From: Candidatus Aenigmatarchaeota archaeon
GTDB taxonomy: Archaea; Aenigmatarchaeota; Aenigmatarchaeia; PWEA01; JAGHBM01
NCBI GenBank assembly: GCA_023133195.1
Contig: JAGLWW010000022.1
Span: 1-9,256, forward strand
DNA length: 9,256 nt
Reading direction: 5' to 3'
The notes under the pieces are model-generated. The model searched no databases. It was not told the DNA's origin and was given only the letters and a program-made list of their open reading frames with translations. The first letter of the stretch is position 1; each line of letters begins with the position of its first letter. Positions 1-5,717 of this stretch are shown here, piece by piece. The position numbers were made by a program, and so were the translations under genes.

Positions 1-1468
1 AGACTCCCTGTGAGTTTTCACTATCTTTCACGTAACCATATATCTTGCTGTCACCGAACATAATGATGTCAATATTTGTGTTCATTCCTTCCGTCACAGT
101 TAACCCGGTCAATGTGTTGTTATCAAGGTATCCGTTTGCTGACGCGTGTATAGAAAAAGAACCTCCGGCAGGAACCTGTATTAAAACCATTCCGGATGAA
201 TCCGTAATACCGCTCTCGTTTACACTCCATTCCACGGTAACGTTTGCATTCGGAATTGGTCTTTCATTCCATTTGTCCTTTACAAAGAATGTAAAGGAAC
301 CGTATCCTGCCTGATATAAACTTACATTTAGTTCCATGCTTCCTGTGTAATTTCCGCTGACTTGCGAAGCGTAACCAGAACTTGTGAAGTTTACATAATA
401 GGAAAAATCACCCGGCATGTTAAGAGAATAATAGCCACTGGGAAGGGACTGAATTTGGTAAACTAACGTGTCCGTACTGTTGTCGTAAACTGATACTGTT
501 GCCACCAGTGGGTTGTCTGAACCGATTTCCCTTACATATCCCTGGAGCGTCGAGTTACCATTCAGTGTCAGAGATACTTCACTGACAGAACTAAAGTTCT
601 GATTAGTTAAGGAAGAGTTGGAAGAGTAACCGCTTTTAGAGACTGTTATGTCATAAAGCCTGCTGACATCCACGCCTATTGTCGTGTTGCCGTCTGAATC
701 TGTGGTGTTTGTTACACTGTATGATGAATTTGTAAAGTTTACAAGAGCTCCCTGTAAGTCAGAACCGTTTTCTGCATCTTTGACATTGACTGTCACAGGA
801 GTTGTTCCGACAAGGAATAACACTATGGCAGAATTTTCATTACCGAGTGTATCATTGGACCATACGGTTATATTGTGTTCTCCATCCCCCAAAGAACCAG
901 TCGTGTTCACAAAATCCGTACATCCTACACATCCGGTAATATTAGTTCCATTCGAATCCAACTCCCACCATGTCACACTGGGATTGCTCTCAGTCAGCGT
1001 TACGTTTAAAGTTACTATTGAAGTTCGTACTCCGGAATTGTTTTGAGGCTCGTTTATTGTTATTACAGGAGCGGTATTGTCCACAGTTATTCCCGTGTTC
1101 GCGTCACTTACGAACGTAGTCCCGTTGTTTGCAGTTGCATTGAAGTAGAGGCCCGTATCGTCTTGTATTCCCGTACTGTCCCAAGAATAGGTAAACTCTG
1201 ATTGCTGTGGCGTGCTATTGAGTTCTGTATGTATAGAATACCATGTTGTTCCACTGTCATTGGACCAGTAAAATATCACAGTATTAGCCCAGCCGTTTGT
1301 TGTGGCATTCAAAGTGTAAATACCTGAAATATTCTCATCGTTGGGTGGAGTGTTAAGAGTTACGCCATCCAAGTTGGCAGAGGCCAGTATACTCAATAGC
1401 AGAAGGACTAATCCCAGAGCTATCATTCCTGTGCTCTTTGCCCAGTTGTTATTTAATTCTATATACAT
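1..1468 (-). CDS. Large secreted/surface protein, Ig-like and carboxypeptidase-regulatory-like repeats (3' end outside window)
   Basis: One frame stays open from the ATG at 1468-1466 to the left edge, giving 489 codons plus one base with no stop, so the C-terminus is missing. Residues 1-31 look like a signal peptide: a Lys-containing n-region (NNNWAKSTG), a Leu-rich core (about 16-28) and an ASA|N cleavage site after residue 31. Residues about 33-131 and 132-222 are beta-rich Ig-like modules joined by DNTAPVITI. From about 224 onward, carboxypeptidase-regulatory-like repeats follow, each starting with a V.V.VKD/GYV-type strand and containing TDSDG or TDSSG turns and SGY/NGY ends; a fourth begins at about 478. 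More than 20 N-x-S/T sequons suggest heavy N-glycosylation. I infer an exported cell-surface protein, possibly S-layer- or adhesion-related; the binding partner is unknown. The start overlaps the winged-helix gene by 20 bp. An alternative start is the ATG at 1426-1424. Confidence 0.85.
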   Translation of the reverse strand, partial: MYIELNNNWAKSTGMIALGLVLLLLSILASANLDGVTLNTPPNDENISGIYTLNATTNGWANTVIFYWSNDSGTTWYSIHTELNSTPQQSEFTYSWDSTGIQDDTGLYFNATANNGTTFVSDANTGITVDNTAPVITINEPQNNSGVRTSIVTLNVTLTESNPSVTWWELDSNGTNITGCVGCTDFVNTTGSLGDGEHNITVWSNDTLGNENSAIVLFLVGTTPVTVNVKDAENGSDLQGALVNFTNSSYSVTNTTDSDGNTTIGVDVSRLYDITVSKSGYSSNSSLTNQNFSSVSEVSLTLNGNSTLQGYVREIGSDNPLVATVSVYDNSTDTLVYQIQSLPSGYYSLNMPGDFSYYVNFTSSGYASQVSGNYTGSMELNVSLYQAGYGSFTFFVKDKWNERPIPNANVTVEWSVNESGITDSSGMVLIQVPAGGSFSIHASANGYLDNNTLTGLTVTEGMNTNIDIIMFGDSKIYGYVKDSENSQGV

Positions 1469-1646
1469 ATGCCTTGCCAACCTCCAATTTTTCTAGTTTG
1501 CCCTGATGGCGCAAACACTCCAAATAACCTGCGAGAAAGTCCCGTCTAACACCCAACCTATCAGCTAAAGTAGAAACAGACATCAGCCCATTCTTCAGTT
1601 CTTTAATAATTCTGCTCTCTAAGTCATCGGGGATGTCTTTCTTCAT
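1449..1646 (-). CDS. Small winged-helix DNA-binding protein (65 aa)
   Basis: This 65-residue protein is predicted to be a single winged helix-turn-helix domain. Residues about 8-20 form a first helix (LESRIIKELKNG). Residues about 23-33 (SVSTLADRLGVRR) and 36-47 (FLAGYLECLRHQG) fit the HTH pair including the recognition helix. KLEKLEVGKAYVYRIK is the beta wing. The size and pattern resemble small archaeal MarR/ArsR-like or 'helix-turn-helix DNA binding' proteins; the exact family is not recognised. The ATG at 1646 follows a weak AGGT Shine-Dalgarno-like sequence. The gene ends 20 bp inside the surface protein gene, so the two are probably one operon. The AT-rich upstream region with repeated ACTAT/ATAGT pentamers is a plausible autoregulatory target, which is an inference. 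Confidence 0.75.
   Translation of the reverse strand: MKKDIPDDLESRIIKELKNGLMSVSTLADRLGVRRDFLAGYLECLRHQGKLEKLEVGKAYVYRIK
1480..1485 (-). promoter_or_regulatory. Shine-Dalgarno of the surface protein gene, embedded in the winged-helix CDS
   Basis: GGAGGT on the minus strand lies 11 nt before the ATG at 1468. It is contained in the Leu-Glu-Val codons of the upstream winged-helix gene. The spacing is on the long side. The strong match favours the 1468 start over the downstream in-frame ATG at 1426 and suggests that the two genes are cotranscribed. Confidence 0.5.
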
Positions 1647-1680
1647 TAAAAAACCTGCTTTACATCTATTGTTATCATAT

Positions 1681-1692
1681 CTTTATAATATA
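1681..1692 (-). promoter_or_regulatory. Candidate TATA box for the winged-helix/surface protein operon
   Basis: The minus strand reads TATTATAAAG about 40 nt before the ATG at 1646. An archaeal TATA element in this place would put the transcript start at about 1655-1660 and leave a short leader. The whole region is AT-rich, so other TATA-like stretches compete. Confidence 0.35.
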
Positions 1693-1698
1693 AAGTTA

Positions 1699-1749
1699 AC
1701 TATGTTATAGTATAGTTACTATATAATTATCTAATAAATACTATACTAT
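1699..1749. repeat. Cluster of ACTAT/ATAGT pentamers, operator-like
   Basis: Six copies of one pentamer occur within 51 bp. ACTAT is at 1699-1703, 1718-1722, 1740-1744 and 1745-1749; ATAGT is at 1707-1711 and 1712-1716. A seventh copy (ATAGT) lies at 1778-1782. They form a perfect 10-bp inverted repeat (1707-1716 with 1740-1749) and a tighter palindrome, TATAGT-T-ACTATA (1711-1723). The cluster sits immediately upstream of the winged-helix gene's presumed promoter, as expected for a binding site of that protein or another regulator. AT richness makes some of this expected by chance. Confidence 0.4.
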
Positions 1750-1794
1750 TTTTATATGTTATATAAATATTTTAAATATAGTTATAATAGAAAC

Positions 1795-1830
1795 AAAAAT
1801 CTTTTGCGTTACTGAAAACCAATAAAACAA
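1795..1830 (-). terminator. Possible oligo-T terminator after the tRNA / C-D RNA unit
   Basis: On the minus strand, T-runs at 1827-1824, 1818-1815 and 1799-1795 follow the C/D-type element within 45 nt. Archaeal transcription often ends at such T tracts. There is no hairpin support, and the surrounding DNA is AT-rich. Confidence 0.25.
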
Positions 1831-1838
1831 GATTTATA

Positions 1839-1873
1839 GCCCTCAGTCCGCCCGTACGGATTCATCATTGGGC
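1839..1873 (-). ncRNA. Candidate compact box C/D sRNA or kink-turn RNA element
   Basis: Read 5' to 3' on the minus strand, the element has these parts: stem GCCC (1873-1870); C box ATGATGA (1868-1862), a perfect RUGAUGA; a 15-nt interval (1861-1847); D box CTGA (1846-1843); and closing stem GGGC (1842-1839). The strands form a textbook kink-turn: a 4-bp stem, a 3-nt loop AAT, tandem sheared G-A pairs (1866/1843, 1865/1844), U-U (1864/1845) and G-C (1863/1846). Kink-turns of this kind bind L7Ae in archaeal C/D sRNPs. Nucleotides 2-9 upstream of the D box (1848-1855) can pair with CCGCCCGU of 16S rRNA (E. coli 1399-1406), and the fifth nucleotide falls on C1402. The interval can instead fold on itself (TCCG 1860-1857 with CGGA 1850-1847). 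Typical archaeal C/D sRNAs are longer and also have D' and C' boxes, which I do not see here. Confidence 0.5.
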
Positions 1874-1907
1874 ATTAAAATATTGAATTTTAAAGAATAA
1901 AAGTTTT

Positions 1908-2027
1908 TGGTGGACCCACCGGGACTCGAACCCGGGATCTCTACCAGTTAGGGCACATCTTTTCCGTGCACGCTTTTTCTAAAAGGGTGCTTGCCAAGGT
2001 AGCGTCCTTCCACTAGACCATGGGCCC
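1908..2027 (-). tRNA. tRNA-Ala (anticodon GGC), intron-containing, CCA encoded
   Basis: The acceptor stem is GGGCCCA (2027-2021) with TGGGTCC, including the G3-U70 wobble that identifies tRNA-Ala, and discriminator A at 1911. A genomic CCA follows at 1910-1908. The D stem is GTCT/GGAC with a G18-G19 loop. The anticodon stem is CTACC/GGTAG, the loop starts TTGGCA with anticodon GGC at 1995-1993, the variable loop is AGATC, and the T arm is CCGGG-TTCGAGT-CCCGG. Without the 45-nt intron the mature tRNA is 72 nt plus CCA. The first 15 nt of the tRNA are also the last codons and stop of the upstream HAD gene on the same strand. The D arm and anticodon stem look tRNA-Gly-like, but the anticodon and G3-U70 argue for Ala. 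Confidence 0.9.
1947..1991 (-). other. tRNA intron at position 37/38 with bulge-helix-bulge motif (45 nt)
   Basis: The anticodon loop is interrupted between A37 (1992) and T38 (1946). The junctions fit the archaeal splicing motif. Bulge 1 is C36-A37|A. The flanking intron helix is GCAC (1990-1987) with GTGC (1956-1953). The central 4-bp helix is T32-T33-G34-G35 with CCTA (1952-1949), and bulge 2 is A-C|T38. Each cut falls after the second bulge base, as expected for the splicing endonuclease. The central helix has one U-U mismatch at T33. Confidence 0.8.
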
Positions 2028-2729
2028 ATTTAAAATGTCCAAGACTTTTCTCAAATCCGTTATCACGTAATCGGCCCTGGACTCTTTTCTAATCTTATGA
2101 ATTATTTCCTCGCCCAGTAATAAATCTTTGTTCACGAACCTGAATGTCGTTGCGCCGGCAATCTTTCCTGCCTCCACGTCCGTCTCTTTGTCTCCTATCA
2201 TGACTATTTTCGAGAAGCCATGCTTTTTTGCATAATCACGCAAGACGTGACCTTTATGCATTGCTATGCAAAGATTTCCAAATTCCTTTTCTTTTGACAC
2301 TCCGATATAATCGTCAACAAGTGTTGAAATTCCGATTGCTCTCAAAAAATCCTTAATGTTTTCCGGCCTGGAATTGGATATTATCATGTTTGAGTTTCCG
2401 CCTTGTTTTATTTCATTCAGTACTTCCACGGCATAATCCATGGGTTTCATAAATTTTTCTGTAGCAACCATGCCGATTTCTAAATCTTTTTCAACCATTT
2501 CCCTGATTTCTTCATCTGATGATTCGGGACAAAGTTTCTTGTAATATTGGTACCAGCTAATCCCATACCAGTCCAGAGTTTCTTTAAGAGTAATTCTTCT
2601 TGTCTTGCCAAACTCTTCCAATATCCTGTTGCATGTCTCCTTTACGGCATATTCATTTCCCTTTTCCAGTACACCGTGGAAATCCCATGCAAACAGTATT
2701 TTCATATAAATCACAAAAATAGATTTCAT
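2013..2729 (-). CDS. HAD-superfamily hydrolase, probable small-molecule phosphatase
   Basis: This 238-residue protein carries the HAD motifs in order. Motif I is WDFHGVL with nucleophile D16, motif II has S118 (IISNS), motif III is K159, and motif IV is IGDKETD with D180 and D184. A helical cap of about 80-90 residues lies between motifs I and II, which suits phosphoglycolate-phosphatase- or nucleotidase-like enzymes; the substrate cannot be read. The usual second Asp of motif I (DxD) is His18 here, so the protonation step may differ. The ATG at 2729 overlaps the Nudix stop in an ATGA, which supports this start; MKILFAWDF at 2705 is an alternative start closer to the usual HAD N-terminus. The last five codons and the TAG stop lie inside the tRNA-Ala gene. 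Confidence 0.85.
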   Translation of the reverse strand: MKSIFVIYMKILFAWDFHGVLEKGNEYAVKETCNRILEEFGKTRRITLKETLDWYGISWYQYYKKLCPESSDEEIREMVEKDLEIGMVATEKFMKPMDYAVEVLNEIKQGGNSNMIISNSRPENIKDFLRAIGISTLVDDYIGVSKEKEFGNLCIAMHKGHVLRDYAKKHGFSKIVMIGDKETDVEAGKIAGATTFRFVNKDLLLGEEIIHKIRKESRADYVITDLRKVLDILNGPMV

Positions 2730-3217
2730 TTATTTTTCTTCCATTCGCCCGGCTGCTGTTCGCCTTTAAAAACTCCATCTAACATCACAAGTTCATCATA
2801 AATTCCATCTATCAAATCGTAGCTCTTGGCCTCTTCCAGAGTGACCCAGGCGTGATCCACTGATTCTTCATTTAAAATAACTTCTCCGTCATGATGGTCT
2901 GCGAAAAGGCTTATTATAACAACAGGAATCCCGTCCGGTCTCACGAAGGTAAGGCTAGTCAAGTATCTTATATTTTTTATGTCAAGGCCTGTTTCTTCTT
3001 TTACTTCTCTCATTAACAGGTTTTCGAGAATATTGTACCAGGCATCTGAGGTATCTTTTTGTTTTTTGGCATAATCGTTAATCTCAAGTTTACCGCCCGG
3101 AACCGTCCACATGTTAGGGAACGCTTTTTCTTTTGGAGACCTTTTTGTAAGAAGAAATTTGCCATCTTTGACAATGATTCCCGTAACCGCGACGTAATGC
3201 GCATTCTTCTCGTTCAT
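2726..3217 (-). CDS. Nudix hydrolase
   Basis: This is a 163-residue Nudix-fold protein. The N-terminal strands contain VAVTGIIVKDGKFLLTKR (8-26), then WTVPGGKLE (37-45) and the Nudix helix REVKEETGL (70-78), which holds the metal-binding Glu residues of REUxEExGU. Between GG and the REVKEE helix there are about 14 extra residues (roughly 48-62), so the first Glu of the standard Gx5Ex7RE spacing is not in register. Family members cleave nucleoside diphosphates linked to another moiety, such as oxidised dNTPs or nucleotide sugars; the substrate here is not determinable. It is the first gene of a two-gene operon with the HAD phosphatase (ATGA overlap), suggesting consecutive hydrolysis of a nucleotide-type compound, which is an inference. 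Confidence 0.88.
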   Translation of the reverse strand: MNEKNAHYVAVTGIIVKDGKFLLTKRSPKEKAFPNMWTVPGGKLEINDYAKKQKDTSDAWYNILENLLMREVKEETGLDIKNIRYLTSLTFVRPDGIPVVIISLFADHHDGEVILNEESVDHAWVTLEEAKSYDLIDGIYDELVMLDGVFKGEQQPGEWKKNK

Positions 3218-3315
3218 ACATTAATTTTACATTTAAAAGATATTAAAACATTTATATAGAAAACAATAAAACATTATAAGTTTTAAAAAGTATTAAAAGT
3301 TGGAAGGTGTGATAA
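3218..3315. promoter_or_regulatory. Divergent promoter region between Nudix/HAD and oxidoreductase operons
   Basis: These 98 AT-rich bases must carry both promoters. On the minus strand TTTTAATA (3248-3241) is centred about 27 nt before the Nudix ATG, consistent with a leaderless transcript. On the plus strand TTTATATA (3251-3258) or the TTTTAAAAAG stretch starting at 3281 could serve the oxidoreductase operon, which has a Shine-Dalgarno sequence (AAGGTG, within 3302-3309) and therefore a leader. The two TATA candidates nearly touch, so initiation in the two directions may compete. Confidence 0.45.
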
Positions 3316-4917
3316 GTGGACGTGTCAATTCTTGTTGGTGGACAGGCCGGTGACGGCATAAAACAGGCCGGAGTAATAATTGCAAAGATTTTCAATGAAA
3401 TTGGCTACCACGTCTTTATTTATGACGATTATCAGTCGCTTGTAAAAGGCGGGCATAACTTTTCTATCGTGAGGGTATCAGATGAAAAGGTGCATAGCCA
3501 TAACGACCATGTTGACCTTTTGGTCGCATTCAACCAAGACACGATTGAAAAGCACAAATGGAGAACCAAGGAAACCATATATGACTCGGATAAGGTGAAG
3601 ACTGATGGAACGGGAATCCCCGCACAGTCATGGGCAAAGGGAAAGGGCAGTGCACTTTTAAGGAACTCTATTTTCATCGGAGCCATATGCAAATATACTG
3701 GTGTAGACTTAAAAATCGCAGAGAGTATTATCAAGAATTCGTTTCACAAGCTTCTGGATGAAAACATGGAAGCATTGAAATTCGGTTATGATTCCGTGGA
3801 GAAAAAACATGACTTCAAGAAGATAGGCGAACCAAGGGAAGTAATGACTGGTAATGAGGCAATATCTCTTGGAGCAGCTGCTGCGGGAATGAAGCTTTAT
3901 ATTGCATATCCAATGACTCCTGCTTCTTCTATTTTACATTATCTGGCCAAGTATGGAGAAAAGCTTGGAGTGGTTACGGTCCAGGAAGAGAATGAAATTG
4001 CCGTGGCCAACATGGCAGTGGGTTCCTGCTTCGCAGGTGTGAGAACCATGGTCGGCACCTCAGGTGGAGGTTTCGCACTTATGACAGAGACAGTAAGTTT
4101 GTGTGCCCAGAGCGAGACTCCTGTCTTGTTTGTTGTCAGCCAGCGTGCGGGACCAAGCACAGGCGTTCCTACTTACACGATGCAGGCAGATTTGAAATTT
4201 GTACTTAATGCTGGTCACGGTGACGTGACAAGGGTTGTTATAGCTCCAGGTGATGCAGAAGAATCTTACCTGCTTACAGGAAAGACAATGAACTTGGCAT
4301 GGAAATACCAGATACCAGGATTCGTTCTGGTGGACAAACATATAAGTGAAAGCACTTTTTCCGCAGAACTTGGTGAAGTCAAACCGGAAGAGCCTAAACT
4401 CTGGGACGGAAAGGGGGAGTACGGGCGTTACAAACTCACGGAAGACGGAATCTCACCCATGGCATTTCCAGGAGACGTTTATACTTGCAAAGGAAGCAGT
4501 TACGAACATGATGAAAAAGGTTTGACTGTAGAAGAGGAAACAGACATGATAAACAAAATGCAGGAGAAAAGACTGAGGAAAATGGAAGTGCTTAGAGAGG
4601 AATTAAAGGGAGAAGAAACTGTAAAGGTTTACGGAAATCCTGATTCTAAAGTTACGCTCTTAACATGGGGCTCCACAAAAGGAGCATGCATAGAAGCTGC
4701 AAAGGAGCTTGGTTTGAAAGTCGTGCAGCTGCTTTACCTTGAACCAATGCCAATGTGGGAATTAGAAAAACATCTGAAAGGAAGGGTCATAGCTGTGGAA
4801 GTTAACGCTACAGGCCAGCTGGCAGACATTCTTGGTATAAAGGAAAAAATTCTTAAGTATGATGGACGTCCGTTTACACCTGAGGAACTAAAGAAAAAAC
4901 TAGAGGAGATTTTATGA
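3316..4917 (+). CDS. 2-oxoacid:ferredoxin oxidoreductase, fused gamma-alpha subunit (KorA-like)
   Basis: This 533-residue subunit belongs to the enzyme that oxidatively decarboxylates 2-oxoacids with CoA and ferredoxin. Residues 1 to about 175 are the gamma domain (GGQAGDGIKQAG near the N-terminus, then SLVKGGHNFSIVR). From about 176 comes the alpha domain: YPMTPAS (about 198-204), QEENEIA (from 223), GTSGGG (247-252) and QRAGPSTGVPT (276-286), the last typical of the 2-oxoglutarate/2-oxoacid (Kor/OFOR) branch. The C-terminal domain (about 440-533) ends with the ATGQL region. The gamma-alpha fusion makes this the two-subunit type known from Sulfolobus-like OFORs, with no separate ferredoxin-like subunit. 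The GTG start has a Shine-Dalgarno sequence 7 nt upstream. The stop overlaps the beta start in ATGA. Substrate preference (2-oxoglutarate or broad) is undecided. Confidence 0.93.
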   Translation: MDVSILVGGQAGDGIKQAGVIIAKIFNEIGYHVFIYDDYQSLVKGGHNFSIVRVSDEKVHSHNDHVDLLVAFNQDTIEKHKWRTKETIYDSDKVKTDGTGIPAQSWAKGKGSALLRNSIFIGAICKYTGVDLKIAESIIKNSFHKLLDENMEALKFGYDSVEKKHDFKKIGEPREVMTGNEAISLGAAAAGMKLYIAYPMTPASSILHYLAKYGEKLGVVTVQEENEIAVANMAVGSCFAGVRTMVGTSGGGFALMTETVSLCAQSETPVLFVVSQRAGPSTGVPTYTMQADLKFVLNAGHGDVTRVVIAPGDAEESYLLTGKTMNLAWKYQIPGFVLVDKHISESTFSAELGEVKPEEPKLWDGKGEYGRYKLTEDGISPMAFPGDVYTCKGSSYEHDEKGLTVEEETDMINKMQEKRLRKMEVLREELKGEETVKVYGNPDSKVTLLTWGSTKGACIEAAKELGLKVVQLLYLEPMPMWELEKHLKGRVIAVEVNATGQLADILGIKEKILKYDGRPFTPEELKKKLEEIL

Positions 4918-5717
4918 ATCTGGAAACCGGAGTAAAAAACACGTGGTGTCCCAGGTGCGGACATTTTAGTATACTTGCCGCGGCCAAAGCCGTGATACAG
5001 GAACTCATTGAAAAGGGGGAAAGACCGGAAGATTTTGCAATTGCATCAGGCATCGGTTGCCATGCAAAGATTGTTGACTACATAAACGTAAACAGTTTCT
5101 ACTCAATCCACGGAAGAGTCCCGCCCACCATAAGCGGGATGAAAATCGCGAATCCTGATTTAACTGTAATCGGTTTCGCAGGTGATGGTGACGGTTACGG
5201 CGAGGGTGTAGCCCATATAGTTTTCGCAGCAAAAAGAAACATAGACATAACAATGATTATACACAACAACAGGATTTACGGCCTGACCACAGGACAGTTC
5301 TCGCCAACAACACCGCAGGGCCAGAAAACAAAGTCAACTCCTTATGGCAATCCTGAATACCAGTTAAATCCTATAAAGTTAATGCTCGGTTCAGGAGCAA
5401 CTTTTGTAGCAAGGACGTCTTCTTTCGATTTGAATCATATGAAGGAGATGATAAGACAGGGTATCGCACATAAGGGCTTCGCAGTTATAGATGTGGTGGA
5501 ACCTTGTATCAGCTTTTTCAATGCAACTGATTACATCAGAAAAAATGCATATGTAATGGAGAATCATGATTCCTCTGACATAAACAAGGCCTGGGAAAGG
5601 GCCGGAGAATGGAACTACACTCTTGAAGGAAAAATCCCTATTGGAATCTTCTACAAGGAAGATAAACCAACTTTTGACGAGCTGCTTCTAAAAGGAAAGA
5701 ACTTGAGAAAAAGCTAA
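4914..5717 (+). CDS. 2-oxoacid:ferredoxin oxidoreductase, beta subunit (KorB-like)
   Basis: This 267-residue thiamine-diphosphate-binding subunit is the partner of the preceding gene. The ThDP motif is GDGDGYGEG (90-98) followed after about 19 residues by HNNRIYGLTTGQ (117-128). Four cysteines, C12 and C15 (WCPRCG), C49 (GIGCHAK) and C198 (VEPC), match the single [4Fe-4S] ligands of this family, so electrons can pass from ThDP to ferredoxin without a delta subunit. Length and motif order are complete. The start ATG overlaps the alpha stop (ATGA) and has GAGGAG at 4903-4908, indicating coupled translation and equal expression. The TAA stop overlaps by 4 bp the end of the convergent AICAR formyltransferase gene, so no intergenic terminator is possible. 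Confidence 0.94.
   Translation: MNLETGVKNTWCPRCGHFSILAAAKAVIQELIEKGERPEDFAIASGIGCHAKIVDYINVNSFYSIHGRVPPTISGMKIANPDLTVIGFAGDGDGYGEGVAHIVFAAKRNIDITMIIHNNRIYGLTTGQFSPTTPQGQKTKSTPYGNPEYQLNPIKLMLGSGATFVARTSSFDLNHMKEMIRQGIAHKGFAVIDVVEPCISFFNATDYIRKNAYVMENHDSSDINKAWERAGEWNYTLEGKIPIGIFYKEDKPTFDELLLKGKNLRKS

Noticed and set aside
45..1046. Plus-strand open frames at 45-314 and 684-1046
   Set aside because: They lie antisense to the continuous minus-strand surface protein frame, have no Shine-Dalgarno or recognisable domain, and read as low-complexity Ser/Thr/Val sequence typical of an antisense frame.
1681..1800. CRISPR leader or short CRISPR array in the AT-rich repeats
   Set aside because: The repeated unit is only 5-10 bp and irregularly spaced, and there are no spacers of constant length and no cas genes.
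1852..1859. CCGTACGG palindrome as a restriction or protein-binding site
   Set aside because: It is explained by the hairpin and guide interval of the C/D-type element and is not repeated elsewhere in the window.
2013..2015. TAG stop of the HAD gene as pyrrolysine or read-through codon
   Set aside because: Read-through would translate tRNA and intron sequence with no protein-like content, and the HAD fold is complete before this point. TAG also ends purP and the AICAR formyltransferase at their expected C-termini.
1908..2027. tRNA-Gly instead of tRNA-Ala
   Set aside because: The D arm and CTACC anticodon stem resemble tRNA-Gly, but the loop gives GGC, not GCC, and the acceptor has the G3-U70 pair diagnostic for alanine.
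3013..3259. Extra small frames on both strands across the Nudix N-terminal region and divergent promoter
   Set aside because: They are shadows of the Nudix coding sequence, have basic low-complexity translations and no start signals.
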